Source of the DNA: Mariniphaga sediminis
Lineage (GTDB): Bacteria > Bacteroidota > Bacteroidia > Bacteroidales > Prolixibacteraceae
Length of the DNA: 64,000 bases
Assembly (NCBI RefSeq): GCF_003573545.1
Contig: NZ_QWET01000006.1
Coordinates: forward strand, 1-64,000
Direction of reading: 5' to 3'
Shown here: piece by piece, positions 29,383 through 39,090 of the stretch
Numbering within the stretch: the stretch's first letter is position 1
Layout of the letters: the number at the start of each line of letters is the position of its first letter
Translations under genes and position numbers: made by a program
Notes under the pieces: model-generated
Seen by the model: the letters and a program-made list of their open reading frames with translations, nothing else
Databases searched by the model: none
Told to the model about the DNA's origin: nothing

Positions 29383-29493
29383 ACTTTGTCGTAACCCAAA
29401 TACATCCGGGAACTGTGAAATCAATTACCCACGATGAAAAATACCTCAGCACTTTCAAGGCTCAGTTCGAAGTATAAATAATATAATAAAAAA

Positions 29494-31107
29494 CTATTCT
29501 GCGGGGTTTGGAAATTCCCGCATTGGGCTGTAGCGAATGTACGAATCAAATATCTCCTTATCGGGTTCCACCACACGCGGGTCTTTTGATTTTCTCAACT
29601 CTGCCATCAATGCCTGTTTCAACTCTTCTTCAATAGTTTCATACCCTGAAACACCAGCCAGGTTTGTCAAATTATAAGGATCTTCTTTTACGTTGAATAA
29701 CTCAAACTCAGCCCGCCTGGAGTGAGCCCAGTTAAAAAACGGACGAATATCCTCGTTCTCCCAATTTTCAATAATGAACGATTTTGTGGGAGCCGCATCA
29801 ATGTCGGTAAAGGCCCATTCGGAATGATGCACTCCATTCTCGTCTATGCCATACATTGGAAACAGTTCTCCTCCAGATTTCGGTTTTATTCGTTGGGGTG
29901 CCCCTGCCGGCCAGCGTTCCGGTTTTATATTCCAAACCAACAGGTATTCCTGGCTGCGGATAGCACGCTGCGGATAGCCCCAGTTCAGATAACGGGAAGA
30001 AGAGTGGCGTTCACGGCCGGAAAAAACATACTTTTTCGAAGGATCCACCACGCCCTGTTTCTTTGATTTCAGAATGTGTAAAATACTCTTCCCGGAAACG
30101 GGCAGCATTCCTTCTGCATTTGTGCCGGTTATTTCCAGAATAGTCGGAGCTAAATCGGAAAAACTCACTACATCATCCACAACCCTGCCACCGGGAAATG
30201 CTTTCGGGTAACTTACAGCAAACGGAACATGAATTCCATATTCATAGCAGTTAGCCTTTGCACGGGGAAACGGCATCCCGTTGTCTGCAGTAACAATAAC
30301 AATGGTATTATCTATTTCTCCTGTCTTCTCAAGGTATTCCAGCATACGCTGCAAATGGAGATCAAACCATTCAATCTCAACGGCATAATCCAACATATCG
30401 CCACGAATGATTTCATCATCGGGGAAAAAGCCGGGGACTTTTACATCAGCTGTACTCTTTTCAGTTCTCTTCCATGAATCCTGTTCGTAGGCGCGGTGTG
30501 GCTCATAAGCGCCGTACCAAAAGAAAAAGGGTTTGTCGTCACGAACATTTTCCATAAAATATTTGAAGTTTTCAAAATAATTCACCGGGCCAATTTCATC
30601 AGCTGTACGTTCATCGCCGGCCGCTCCCTTCTCATAGCGGATATTGCTATGGGCAATACCGGCTGCATCAGTGGCCCTCCAAAGGGAATCATTTTTATCG
30701 CGCGCATACTGAAAAGGCGAAACTCCTTTCCCCGTGCGTCCGGTTACATATCCATTGGCATCCAGCAGATCCACAAAAGGCACATATTTTTTCATCCAGG
30801 AAGAGGCATGTTGTCCCGACTGTTCGTTTTGCCAATGGTAGCGACCTGTAACAATAGCGCTTCGGGAGGGCGCGCACCCCGGCGAACCGGCAATACAATT
30901 TGTAAAATAGATGCCTTCGCGGGCTATCCGGTCGAAAGCCGGTGTATTCACAAACTCACTCCCTGCAAAGCTGGTGTGGACAAATGTCTGGTCGTCGCTG
31001 ATAGCAAACAGAATATTGGGACGACGGGGTTGTTCTACCTGCTTTTGATTACATCCTGCCAGGGAAATAACACATAAAGAAATGACAGAAAGAAAAAGTA
31101 TTTTCAT
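29494..31107 (-). CDS. FGly-dependent sulfatase, lipoprotein
   Basis: A 537-residue family S1 sulfatase counted from the ATG at 31107, which gives a proper lipoprotein signal (VISLAGC); the frame begins 16 codons earlier. The metal-site motif AISDDQTF, the FGly motif CAPSR (Cys near residue 78) and VIVTADNGMPFPRAK are present. The sequence resembles the N-sulfoglucosamine sulfohydrolase-like group of Bacteroidota. It stands alone next to a transposase remnant, 13 kb from the susCD locus, so its link to that glycan is uncertain. Confidence 0.87.
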   Translation of the reverse strand: MKILFLSVISLCVISLAGCNQKQVEQPRRPNILFAISDDQTFVHTSFAGSEFVNTPAFDRIAREGIYFTNCIAGSPGCAPSRSAIVTGRYHWQNEQSGQHASSWMKKYVPFVDLLDANGYVTGRTGKGVSPFQYARDKNDSLWRATDAAGIAHSNIRYEKGAAGDERTADEIGPVNYFENFKYFMENVRDDKPFFFWYGAYEPHRAYEQDSWKRTEKSTADVKVPGFFPDDEIIRGDMLDYAVEIEWFDLHLQRMLEYLEKTGEIDNTIVIVTADNGMPFPRAKANCYEYGIHVPFAVSYPKAFPGGRVVDDVVSFSDLAPTILEITGTNAEGMLPVSGKSILHILKSKKQGVVDPSKKYVFSGRERHSSSRYLNWGYPQRAIRSQEYLLVWNIKPERWPAGAPQRIKPKSGGELFPMYGIDENGVHHSEWAFTDIDAAPTKSFIIENWENEDIRPFFNWAHSRRAEFELFNVKEDPYNLTNLAGVSGYETIEEELKQALMAELRKSKDPRVVEPDKEIFDSYIRYSPMREFPNPAE

Positions 31108-31189
31108 TTTTGACTCATTTGTTTTACTCAGAACAATTCCGATAAAAATAACCAAATCAAAATGAAATACCTATGGGTAAACGGGATAA

Positions 31190-31316
31190 ATTTCTTAACT
31201 TGTACATCTGAGTGCAATGGGCTCTGGTTTTATCACAACTTAGATGGACGCCACCGGGTAGAGGCCCGGTGGCTTTTATCAGGACAGGGACTTTTTTAAG
31301 TCCCTGATTTTTTAAC
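31190..31316 (+). ncRNA. Candidate small RNA or terminator pair
   Basis: In the gap between the sulfatase and the DUF134 gene two perfect hairpins follow one another on the plus strand: GCCACCGGG/CCCGGTGGC (31250..31273, then TTTTAT) and CAGGGACTT/AAGTCCCTG (31285..31306, then ATTTTTT). Both T-tracts are on the plus strand, although both flanking genes are on the minus strand, so a plus-strand transcript ending here is implied. A start point was not found; 31190 is approximate. Confidence 0.3.
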
Positions 31317-31333
31317 GGTCAAGAATAAATTAT

Positions 31334-31747
31334 CTACTGCGAATAGTATGCATTAAGAGTAATTACTTCGCTGGAACTACAAACCGGGCATTGCGGCTTG
31401 TCTTCAACATAATCATTGAAACTGGCCTGGCAGTCATTGCATTTAAACCAGTTTTCATCAAAATAAATATCACCGCCCCTGAAAATAATGTCACGCCCTT
31501 CAACAAAGGCAGTGGCCACCTTATTACGGGCTTCCTCATATATACGGGTCAGTGTGGGTCTGGAGACATCCATGTGAACGGCAGCTTGTTCCTGTGTAAG
31601 GTTTTGGTAATCGAGCAACCGGATAGCCTCATACTCTTCGAGCCGAAGAACGACTTCGTTGGATTTACGGCCACGAACGCCGTAAACCGACATCCCCTTA
31701 ATGACAGGGGGAACCTGGATTCTTCTGTTTCTTTTTCTTCTGGGCAT
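31334..31747 (-). CDS. DUF134-family predicted DNA-binding protein
   Basis: A 137-residue protein with a sigma-region-4-like helix-turn-helix (LLDYQNLTQEQAAVHMDVSR then PTLTRIYEEARNKVA) and a C-terminal zinc ribbon (CNDCQASFN and CPVCSS). This is the layout of the DUF134 family, probable transcription regulators often near metal- or Fe-S-related genes. The ATG at 31747 is chosen; an upstream TTG would overlap aroC. It lies 2 bases behind aroC and is probably co-transcribed with it. Target genes are unknown. Confidence 0.8.
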   Translation of the reverse strand: MPRRKRNRRIQVPPVIKGMSVYGVRGRKSNEVVLRLEEYEAIRLLDYQNLTQEQAAVHMDVSRPTLTRIYEEARNKVATAFVEGRDIIFRGGDIYFDENWFKCNDCQASFNDYVEDKPQCPVCSSSEVITLNAYYSQ

Positions 31748-31749
31748 TT

Positions 31750-32823
31750 TCAAACTGAATTTAGTTTACTCAATAAAAAATGATCCGCCATAACCAAAGC
31801 GGCCATGGCTTCCACAATAGGCACTGCCCGCGGCAAAACGCAGGGATCATGCCTTCCTTTTGGGTTAATTGTTATTTCGTTGTTGTTTTTATCTACTGTA
31901 TGCTGTTCTTTTAACAGCGTAGCAATGGGTTTGAAGGCTACATTAAAATAAATGTCTTCTCCATTTGAGATTCCACCCTGTATTCCTCCCGAATAGTTGG
32001 TTTTCGTATGAATACCTTCTTCGGTCCGAACAAACACATCGTTATGCTGCGAACCGCTCCATTTGGTTCCTTCAAATCCGGAACCGTACTCAAATCCTTT
32101 TACGGCATTAATGCCAAGCATGGCAAAACCGAGGTCGGCATGTAGTTTATTAAACACCGGCTCGCCCCAACCAGCCGGGACTCCCTTTACCACACAGGTA
32201 ATTACACCGCCCACCGTATCGCGGTCTTTGGAAGCAGCTTCAATGCGGGCAATCATCTTTTCAGCCGTCTCAGCATCCGGACAGCGCACCATATTTTCCT
32301 CTGCTTTTGTAAGATCAAGTTCGGCATAAGACTTTTGTAATTTAACTTCGCCAACCTGCGAAACATAAGCCCGAATAGAAATACCTGGTTGAGCCAGCAC
32401 CTGCTTTGCAATAGCACCAGCCACCACACGGGCAATGGTTTCACGGGCAGAAGAACGTCCTCCGCCACGATGATCGCGCGTACCGTATTTTTTTATGTAC
32501 GTATAATCGGCATGCGACGGCCGGAACACATCCTTTAAATCGTTGTAATCTTTCGAATGCTGATCTTTATTCCAAACAGCAAAGGCAATAGGTGTCCCCT
32601 GGGTTTTTCCTTCAAAAATACCTGAAAAAAACTCCACCTGATCGGGTTCTTTACGCTGGGTAGTAATTTTAGACTGCCCGGGCTTCCGCCGCGCCAGATC
32701 ATTTTGAATGAGTTCCAGATTCAGTTCAAGTCCGGCCGGACAACCGTCAATGATGCCTCCAATTCCTCTACCATGTGATTCACCGAAAGAGGTTAAACGA
32801 AATATATTACCAAATGTATTCAT
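31750..32823 (-). CDS. aroC: Chorismate synthase
   Basis: A 357-residue chorismate synthase, the last step of the shikimate pathway (EPSP to chorismate, with reduced FMN). The three family signatures are present: [18 protein letters not shown] near the N-terminus, the [14 protein letters not shown] region (about residue 125), and [19 protein letters not shown] near the C-terminus. ATG at 32823 gives the usual [18 protein letters not shown] start. Housekeeping gene. Confidence 0.97.
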   Translation of the reverse strand: MNTFGNIFRLTSFGESHGRGIGGIIDGCPAGLELNLELIQNDLARRKPGQSKITTQRKEPDQVEFFSGIFEGKTQGTPIAFAVWNKDQHSKDYNDLKDVFRPSHADYTYIKKYGTRDHRGGGRSSARETIARVVAGAIAKQVLAQPGISIRAYVSQVGEVKLQKSYAELDLTKAEENMVRCPDAETAEKMIARIEAASKDRDTVGGVITCVVKGVPAGWGEPVFNKLHADLGFAMLGINAVKGFEYGSGFEGTKWSGSQHNDVFVRTEEGIHTKTNYSGGIQGGISNGEDIYFNVAFKPIATLLKEQHTVDKNNNEITINPKGRHDPCVLPRAVPIVEAMAALVMADHFLLSKLNSV

Positions 32824-32913
32824 ACCGAAAAAAATCCCGTTCCCTTTTATATTAAATCACAGTAAGGAAACGGGATTAAATTAATTATTTTGAACCAATA
32901 ATCAAAATCTTAA

Positions 32914-33501
32914 TTAACAACCACAACCACAACCGCCGTGATTATGATCCTCGTGGTCGGAACCGCAACCTCCATCGTCGGAGCCGCAACCTCCATCACC
33001 ACATCCACAACCGCCTCCTGAAAGTATTTGTGCCAGCTCTTCATCCGACGCCTCACGCACTTCCAGAACTTTTCCGGCAAAGAAAAGGTCTTCACCAGCC
33101 AACGGATGATTAAAATCCATCTTAATCGTTTCGTCGTTTATCTCCAGTACCAATCCATTCAGGCGTTGGCCATTGCTACTCATCATTGGCACTGTATTTC
33201 CTACAGAAATCAGTTCATCATCGAAATTGCCGTCAACCAAAAAGACATGTTTGGGCAATTCCACGATTGCATCCTGATTTACATCACCATACGCGTCAGT
33301 TTTGGCTAATCGGATTGAAAAATCTTCCCCCGTCTTCAATCCCGACAGGTGCGATTCAAATTTGGGTAACATAAGGCCTGCACCAAATAAAAATTGCAGG
33401 GGCTTTTCTTCTGTTGCCCGTTCAATAACCTCTCCCCGCTCATCTTCGATATGTAAATCGTAGGTTAGCGTAACCATGGAATGTTTTGAAATCTCCAGCA
33501 T
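32914..33501 (-). CDS. SlyD-like FKBP peptidyl-prolyl isomerase with metal-binding tail
   Basis: A 195-residue cytoplasmic FKBP-type prolyl isomerase and chaperone of the SlyD class. The FKBP half (LTYDLHIEDERGEVIERA, FLFGAGLMLPKFESHLSGLK) is split by the insert-in-flap chaperone domain (about 75-125), and FNHPLAGEDLFFAGKVLEV closes the fold. The last 35 residues are a Gly-Asp-rich tail with seven Cys and three His (GCGCGDGGCGSDDGGCGSD and more), like the nickel- or zinc-binding tail of SlyD, which serves hydrogenase maturation in E. coli. The DNA of the tail is repetitive, so its length may vary between strains. Confidence 0.88.
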   Translation of the reverse strand: MLEISKHSMVTLTYDLHIEDERGEVIERATEEKPLQFLFGAGLMLPKFESHLSGLKTGEDFSIRLAKTDAYGDVNQDAIVELPKHVFLVDGNFDDELISVGNTVPMMSSNGQRLNGLVLEINDETIKMDFNHPLAGEDLFFAGKVLEVREASDEELAQILSGGGCGCGDGGCGSDDGGCGSDHEDHNHGGCGCGC

Positions 33502-33734
33502 AATTTCACCTTATTATAATTTTTAATCTCTAAAAGTATTTGATGCCTGACTGGTTTGTGCAATCAGGCGGGAAACTTCCAGGAAAATGATATTCCTATC
33601 GTTATTCATGGTTGTTTCTCTTTTCAATTTATGTGCAAATTAAGTGTTTTTATGTGACAGAACAAAATACCTTTCTATCCTTTTCTGAGAAATTTAACAA
33701 AGAAGCAGATCAAAATGTTGTCTGACAAAAAAAA

Positions 33735-35669
33735 TCAATATTTAAGTACTTTTTGTGTTAACCTGTCTCTGTCCGTCTTTACAGACAGAAAATACAATCC
33801 GGCAGGAAGTTCTTTCAGGGCCGAAATACCAACCCTGCTTTGCCCGTTCAGGGATTGCTGATAAAGTATCCTTCCTGAACTTTCGGTTAAAATTAACTTC
33901 TCTGCGTTTCCGGGAACGTCAATAAAAAAAACATCTTTTACTGGGTTTGGATAAACATTCAGGTCAACAACTTCTTCTGCAACCGGAACAGAAACAGGAA
34001 ATGTCATTATCACCTTAAAGGAATGCCAGACTTTCTTGCCATTCGACGTTCCGGAGATTGTTACCGTAGCTTCACCAGTCATTCCTTCTGTTACATTCAA
34101 TGCCAACATGGTTTTCCCGGGTTCTCCCGGTTTTCCTGCCGTCACCACTGAACCCGTTATCAGAACGGGATTATCGATATATTCCAGCTTTAGTTCAATG
34201 GATGAATCGTCATTGTCAGGATCGGTAAATACCGAATCCAGTTCTACATAAAATACTTCATCCGAAACATTTTTATTGTCGAGCGTAGCAACCGGATTTT
34301 TGAGCACTGGTGGTAAATCCTGACGGTTTACCTGGTCGATACAAAAATAAGCCGGTGTGTTCATCCCCCAGTCGCCTAAGTCCGAAGAAGAAAGGCTGAA
34401 ACGAAGCCCGGCAATTTGTCCCAGAGAAGAAAGGTCAACCCATTCCCAGCTATCCAAAATAAAATCTTCCGTATTATTTTCAAACCGGAAATCAGCCAGG
34501 TAATAATCGAACATCCCCGTTGTATCTCCCTTTTCCGAAATTCCTGCAATGGTTACTTTAAACCAGTCGGGATCGTTTCCATCCGCGCCGCCAAATTTTT
34601 TGGAATAGGCGTCGCCCTCCTTCATAGACAGATAGGCATACGTTGAGTTTGTTATATAAAAACCAGAAACCATTCCCGTTTCAAATTCGATTTCAGAATA
34701 AGGAGACGCATAGGAAACAGCATATGCATCGCTCCCCAGTGCCCCGTTTCCCGGAATGGCGCTGTACTGGTTATCCCATCCGGGCGTTTCATTGTTGGTG
34801 ATTGTTGAGGCAGCAAAGCCAGCCCAACTGCCCCATGCACTGGTGTAATTATTTTTGAAAGAAAAACCGCCACTGGTGAAAGCTCCTGCACCATCAGATC
34901 CGTTGTAAAAACTTTCTGCGCCCAATTCCAAATCTTCCATTCCGGCTTCGGCAATTACGGCACCTCCGGGCGCAATTCCATTAAAATCGTCGATACAAAA
35001 ATAGGCAGGGGTGTTCATGCCCCAGTCGCCCACGTCAGTAGATTCCAGGCTGAACTTCAACCGGGTTACAACACCCAAATCACTCAGGTCTACCCATTCC
35101 CAGGTGTTTACCAGGTAATCCTCATCCGGGTTTTCAGCTCTGAAATCGGCAAGAAAAAATTCCACCGTCCCTGTTTCATTTCCAAAAATGTCAACTCCGG
35201 AAACAATCAGCTTAAAATAATCCGGTTCGCCACCGTCAGCCCCACCGAATTTTTTGGAATACGCATCGCCATCCTGCATGGAGAGGTAGGTGTATGTGGA
35301 GTTCGTCACATAAAAACCGGCCTGTTCTGCCGGGTTTTCCAATTCCATTTCCAGCTCTCCTGCTAAAAAAGCTACGGCATAATTTTCCGAACCTTCCACA
35401 CCGCCGGCAGTAATGGCACTGTACTGATTCCCGTAGCCTGCCGTGGTATTATCCTTCACATTCGAAACAGAAAAACCGGCCCAGCTTCCCCAGGCGGCAT
35501 TGTAATCATTGGGAAACCAAAAGCCACCGCTGGCAAATCCCCCGGCCCCGTCAGAGCCATTGTACCAGGAACCGGGTTCCAGGGTAAAATCATCAAATGT
35601 TGCAACTTCCCGGGCACTTGCAGAAAACAGGGCTGCCCATAAACCCACCATCAGATAAAATTTTTTCAT
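33735..35669 (-). CDS. Secreted double-DUF4465 protein with T9SS sorting domain
   Basis: A 644-residue secreted protein counted from the ATG at 35669 (signal FYLMVGLWAALFSASA). Two DUF4465 repeats follow, each with PGSWYNGSDGAGGF or AESFYNGSDGAGAF, AWGSWAGF, YAYLSMKEGDAYSKKFGGAD and DWGMNTPAYFCIDD motifs (about 20-230 and 245-465). After a beta-sandwich-like region comes a type IX secretion C-terminal domain (VYPNPVKDVFFIDVP to the Lys-rich end). A cobalamin riboswitch precedes it. I recall DUF4465 proteins of Bacteroides (BtuH) as surface corrinoid binders; here T9SS would deliver the protein to the surface. Vitamin B12 binding is inferred. Confidence 0.82.
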   Translation of the reverse strand: MKKFYLMVGLWAALFSASAREVATFDDFTLEPGSWYNGSDGAGGFASGGFWFPNDYNAAWGSWAGFSVSNVKDNTTAGYGNQYSAITAGGVEGSENYAVAFLAGELEMELENPAEQAGFYVTNSTYTYLSMQDGDAYSKKFGGADGGEPDYFKLIVSGVDIFGNETGTVEFFLADFRAENPDEDYLVNTWEWVDLSDLGVVTRLKFSLESTDVGDWGMNTPAYFCIDDFNGIAPGGAVIAEAGMEDLELGAESFYNGSDGAGAFTSGGFSFKNNYTSAWGSWAGFAASTITNNETPGWDNQYSAIPGNGALGSDAYAVSYASPYSEIEFETGMVSGFYITNSTYAYLSMKEGDAYSKKFGGADGNDPDWFKVTIAGISEKGDTTGMFDYYLADFRFENNTEDFILDSWEWVDLSSLGQIAGLRFSLSSSDLGDWGMNTPAYFCIDQVNRQDLPPVLKNPVATLDNKNVSDEVFYVELDSVFTDPDNDDSSIELKLEYIDNPVLITGSVVTAGKPGEPGKTMLALNVTEGMTGEATVTISGTSNGKKVWHSFKVIMTFPVSVPVAEEVVDLNVYPNPVKDVFFIDVPGNAEKLILTESSGRILYQQSLNGQSRVGISALKELPAGLYFLSVKTDRDRLTQKVLKY

Positions 35670-35790
35670 CGTAAAACTTTTTGTGATAAAACAAATCATT
35701 TTACAATACCAAAACTATGGGAAAAATATTAAGGTAATTTACCTCCAGCTTTTGATCCCGAAAGCTTACGATATTGTTTACTATTTTGAA

Positions 35791-35965
35791 ATGTCAGGTC
35801 TTCTGGCTTACCCCGATTGGCAACGGCCTTCCCGTCCCTATAAACAGAGGAACAGTGGCGTCAGTTGTTGCCAACATGAAAGGATTACAGCTGCGGGTAC
35901 AGCTCCGGATTTACACCGGATTCCCTAAAAGCGCATAACATAAATAATTTTACTTCTGCGCTTCA
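35791..35965 (-). promoter_or_regulatory. Cobalamin riboswitch
   Basis: Read on the minus strand the region holds GGGAATCCGGTGTAAATCC, then CTGTACCCGCAGCTGTAATC, and ends with the B12 box GCCAGAAGACCTGAC (35795..35809). These are the conserved elements of the AdoCbl-type riboswitch core. AGCGCA and TGCGCT upstream of the first element may pair. The DUF4465 gene begins about 120 bases downstream, so it should be repressed when the vitamin is plentiful. The plus-strand tssH lies on the other side and is not covered by this RNA. Confidence 0.9.
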
Positions 35966-36107
35966 ACTCTTTTCAGAGAACAATTCGGCCGTAAAAGTAG
36001 CTAATTTAAAAGAACTGTTGCATTAAAAAATAAATTTTTGTAATTTACGTAACGATTGTTTGAACAAATCTTCTAAGACAAAACATTTGAACTAAAAGTT
36101 CTACATC

Positions 36108-38567
36108 ATGACATTTACCGGTGAATTAAAACAGGCAATTAACATTGCACAGTCTATTGCAAAAGAGTATTCGAATGGTGAATTCTCTCCGGCACATTTA
36201 TTAAAAGCATTGTTACATAAAGATATTGGATTGACAGAATTACTCCTGGCCCTGGAACAGGATATCTATTACCTGGAAGAGTGGGCAGAAGTTCGGATTG
36301 AAGCCTGTTCCAAATCGGGAAATGTCCATGAAAACCCTTCGGGAGATAGTCAGGTACAAGCGGTTTTCAGGGAAGCAGATAACATAAGGCTTAAGTTGTC
36401 TAAAGAAGAAATCGATCCGGTTTCTGTATTGGCTGCATTGAGTACACCGGGAGTTGGTTTTAGTTACGAGCAGTTAAAAACTTTCACCCTTACCCAAAAA
36501 CAAATTATTGACTACCTCCTTGAAGACAGTGAATTGCAACATGCAGTAGGTATTGATGATGACAGTAAAAATGAAGAAAAAAAACAAAAGCCATCACAAA
36601 ATGCCCTGCTTAAATACTGTACGGATAAAAATGAAGAAGCCCAACAGGGAAAACTCGATCCGGTTGTAAGCCGCGATAATACAATACGGGAAATTATTGA
36701 AATACTTGGTCGCCGTAACAAAGCGAATGTGCTGATTGTGGGCGATGCAGGAGTAGGAAAAACTTCGTTGGTTAACGGTTTCACCCAAAATGTTGTTGAA
36801 GAGAAAGTGCCCGGAAGTTTACTCGGCGCTGTTGTTTTTGAGTTAGACTACGGAGCGTTGATTGCCGGAGCTTCTTACAAAGGTGAAATAGAAGATCGTT
36901 TAAAAAAGATTATCTCTGAGATACAGCAATTTGACAAAGCCATACTCTTTGTCGACGAAATTCACATGCTGCTTGATAAACAGGGAGGAACGGCGGGGGC
37001 CGCGAACCTGCTAAAACCGGAACTTGCCCGGGGAAACCTGACTATTATTGGTACTACAACCATTGAAAATTATACCAAATTCATTGAAACCGATGAGGCT
37101 TTTAACAGGCAGTTTGAGTTGGTAAAAGTTGAAGAGCCTGACGAAGAGACTGCCAAAAGGATGCTGAAAGAGATTGTTCCGAAATATGAAGAGCATCACG
37201 GACTAAAAGTGGACGAAGAGGTAATTACCGAGGCGATCCGTCTTTCGAAAAGATTTCTGAAAGAACAGCTACTTCCCGAATCGGCCATTGATTTGATTGA
37301 CCACACCATGGCAGGAGTTCGGCTCATGGCTGATATATCGCCTGTAAAAATTGAAAAACTAAAGGCCGATTTAAACCAGTTTGCCGACGATAAAGAGGCT
37401 CATTTTGTCGAGCTGCAATGGTTTAGTTCCGATTTAAAAAATCAAATCTCTCCTATCCTGTTTTCCAAACTCGACGAGGAAGAAAACGGATTGCCTCTGG
37501 AATCGGGAACGGAAACATTCGGTTACTGTCAGAAAGTACTGGATAAACTGGAAGAAGTCGCAAAAGAAAAGGTAGAGTCTTTAAAAAAATCAGATATCGG
37601 GGCTATTGTCTCGGGCCGTACCGGAATTCCTCTCGGAAAAATTCAGTCGAAAGAGCGGGAAAAACTTCTGAATACGGAAGAGCACCTTCGCAAAAGGGTC
37701 ATTGGACAGGACCATGCGTTGAAAAGTATTGCCGAAGCTATTCTTGAATCGCGTTCAGGGCTAAATAAAGCCGGGCAACCTATTGGCTCCTTCTTTTTCC
37801 TTGGCCCCACCGGAACGGGAAAAACCGAACTTGCCAAATCCCTTGCAGAATTCCTTTTTCAGGATGAATCTTTTTTAATCCGTTTCGACATGTCGGAATT
37901 TAAGGAAGAACACTCCGCCGCTTTATTGTATGGCGCCCCTCCCGGTTATGTTGGATACGAAGAAGGCGGGCTACTGGTAAATAAAATCAGGCAGAAACCC
38001 TATTCCATCGTATTATTCGATGAAATTGAAAAAGCACACTCCTCTGTTTTCGATATCTTTTTGCAAATTCTGGACGAAGGAAAACTTCACGACCGGCTTG
38101 GAAAAGAAGGAGACTTTTCCAATGCACTGATTCTTTTCACCTCCAACATTGGCAGCGATTATATTGTAGAATCGTTTAATAAAGGCGAAATTCCTCCTTC
38201 AGATACTTTAATGGAAATCATGAGCAACTATTTCCGGCCTGAGTTTTTGGGAAGGCTGACCGAAATCGTTCCGTTTGCTCCCATTAGCAAAAACAATGTG
38301 GTTAAAATATTTGACATTCATTTAAAAAGCCTCCTGAAAACACTCGACGACAAAGGGGTACAACTTGAAATAGATGACAATGCCAAAGAAAAGCTGGCAC
38401 TCTCCGGATATACTCCCAAATATGGAGCACGCCCTATAGTCGGGGTTATCCGTTCGCAACTCAGAAGGCCCTTATCTCAGATGATTATTTCAGACAAAAT
38501 AAAAAGGGGGTCGGTAGTCCGGCTGTCGCTGGATGAAAATGAAAAGGTTGTTTGGAAGACCGATTAG
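36108..38567 (+). CDS. tssH: T6SS sheath-recycling AAA+ ATPase TssH/ClpV
   Basis: An 819-residue ClpB/ClpV-type ATPase. A Clp N-domain (about 1-145) is followed by AAA1 with Walker A GDAGVGKTS (near 212) and Walker B ILFVDEIHML, a reduced middle region, and AAA2 with Walker A GPTGTGKTE (near 566) and Walker B SIVLFDEIEKAH. It disassembles the contracted TssB/TssC sheath. It is first in the plus-strand T6SS operon and 45 bases ahead of tssB. A short hairpin (GAACT aaa AGTTC) sits just before its start codon. A general ClpB disaggregase is the alternative, but the neighbours settle it. Confidence 0.93.
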   Translation: MTFTGELKQAINIAQSIAKEYSNGEFSPAHLLKALLHKDIGLTELLLALEQDIYYLEEWAEVRIEACSKSGNVHENPSGDSQVQAVFREADNIRLKLSKEEIDPVSVLAALSTPGVGFSYEQLKTFTLTQKQIIDYLLEDSELQHAVGIDDDSKNEEKKQKPSQNALLKYCTDKNEEAQQGKLDPVVSRDNTIREIIEILGRRNKANVLIVGDAGVGKTSLVNGFTQNVVEEKVPGSLLGAVVFELDYGALIAGASYKGEIEDRLKKIISEIQQFDKAILFVDEIHMLLDKQGGTAGAANLLKPELARGNLTIIGTTTIENYTKFIETDEAFNRQFELVKVEEPDEETAKRMLKEIVPKYEEHHGLKVDEEVITEAIRLSKRFLKEQLLPESAIDLIDHTMAGVRLMADISPVKIEKLKADLNQFADDKEAHFVELQWFSSDLKNQISPILFSKLDEEENGLPLESGTETFGYCQKVLDKLEEVAKEKVESLKKSDIGAIVSGRTGIPLGKIQSKEREKLLNTEEHLRKRVIGQDHALKSIAEAILESRSGLNKAGQPIGSFFFLGPTGTGKTELAKSLAEFLFQDESFLIRFDMSEFKEEHSAALLYGAPPGYVGYEEGGLLVNKIRQKPYSIVLFDEIEKAHSSVFDIFLQILDEGKLHDRLGKEGDFSNALILFTSNIGSDYIVESFNKGEIPPSDTLMEIMSNYFRPEFLGRLTEIVPFAPISKNNVVKIFDIHLKSLLKTLDDKGVQLEIDDNAKEKLALSGYTPKYGARPIVGVIRSQLRRPLSQMIISDKIKRGSVVRLSLDENEKVVWKTD

Positions 38568-38612
38568 CCTAAAATTGTAAAACGAATTATTAACAATAAT
38601 AAAAAGTACAGT

Positions 38613-39056
38613 ATGCAAACTTACGGAATTGGCGGGACTGAAGTCCAGGGTGATGCAAATGAAGCAATCAGCGAAATTGCCCAAAACCGAACTTTAATGG
38701 TAGAAAAATTAACAGCCGATGCCCCTTTCAAACCAGAAATTGTGGAAGGGCTGACATCGATTGACGATGTGTTTAACCATTTCCAGCCTTCGGTTGATGT
38801 TGAATTTGAAGATGCCGATGGCAACGGGAAAGATGAAACCCTTAATTTCAAAGGGCTGGCTGATTTTGGCATAAACGGCATAACGGCCCAGAGTGATTTT
38901 CTGAAAGACCTGACCAGCCAGAAGGAACAGTTTCTAAAAATTGTAAAGCAGCTAAAAAGCAACAAACTTTTGCGAAAGGCGCTCGAAACCAAGGAAACAA
39001 AAGAGGCAATGCTGAATACAATTTATGCTTTGATTAAAGAGATTGAAGAAGCTTAG
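38613..39056 (+). CDS. tssB: T6SS sheath small subunit TssB
   Basis: A 147-residue protein of the Bacteroidetes TssB group. It starts with a short Gly-containing leader (MQTYGIGG), holds the GDANEAISEIAQNRTLMVEKL region and a C-terminal helical part (FLKIVKQLKSNKLLRKALE), fitting the sheath small subunit. With TssC it forms the contractile sheath around the TssD tube. It lies directly upstream of tssC (34 bases between the stop and the chosen start). Confidence 0.88.
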   Translation: MQTYGIGGTEVQGDANEAISEIAQNRTLMVEKLTADAPFKPEIVEGLTSIDDVFNHFQPSVDVEFEDADGNGKDETLNFKGLADFGINGITAQSDFLKDLTSQKEQFLKIVKQLKSNKLLRKALETKETKEAMLNTIYALIKEIEEA

Positions 39057-39090
39057 AACAATAAGAATCTGTAACCTTAAAATTGAAAAA

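Noticed and set aside
36048-36070. Palindrome around TTGTTTGAACAA upstream of tssH as an operator
   Set aside because: Imperfect and AT-rich; such palindromes are common by chance in this background.
35791-36107. Riboswitch as a control element of the plus-strand tssH operon
   Set aside because: All conserved elements read correctly only on the minus strand, so the RNA belongs to the DUF4465 gene.
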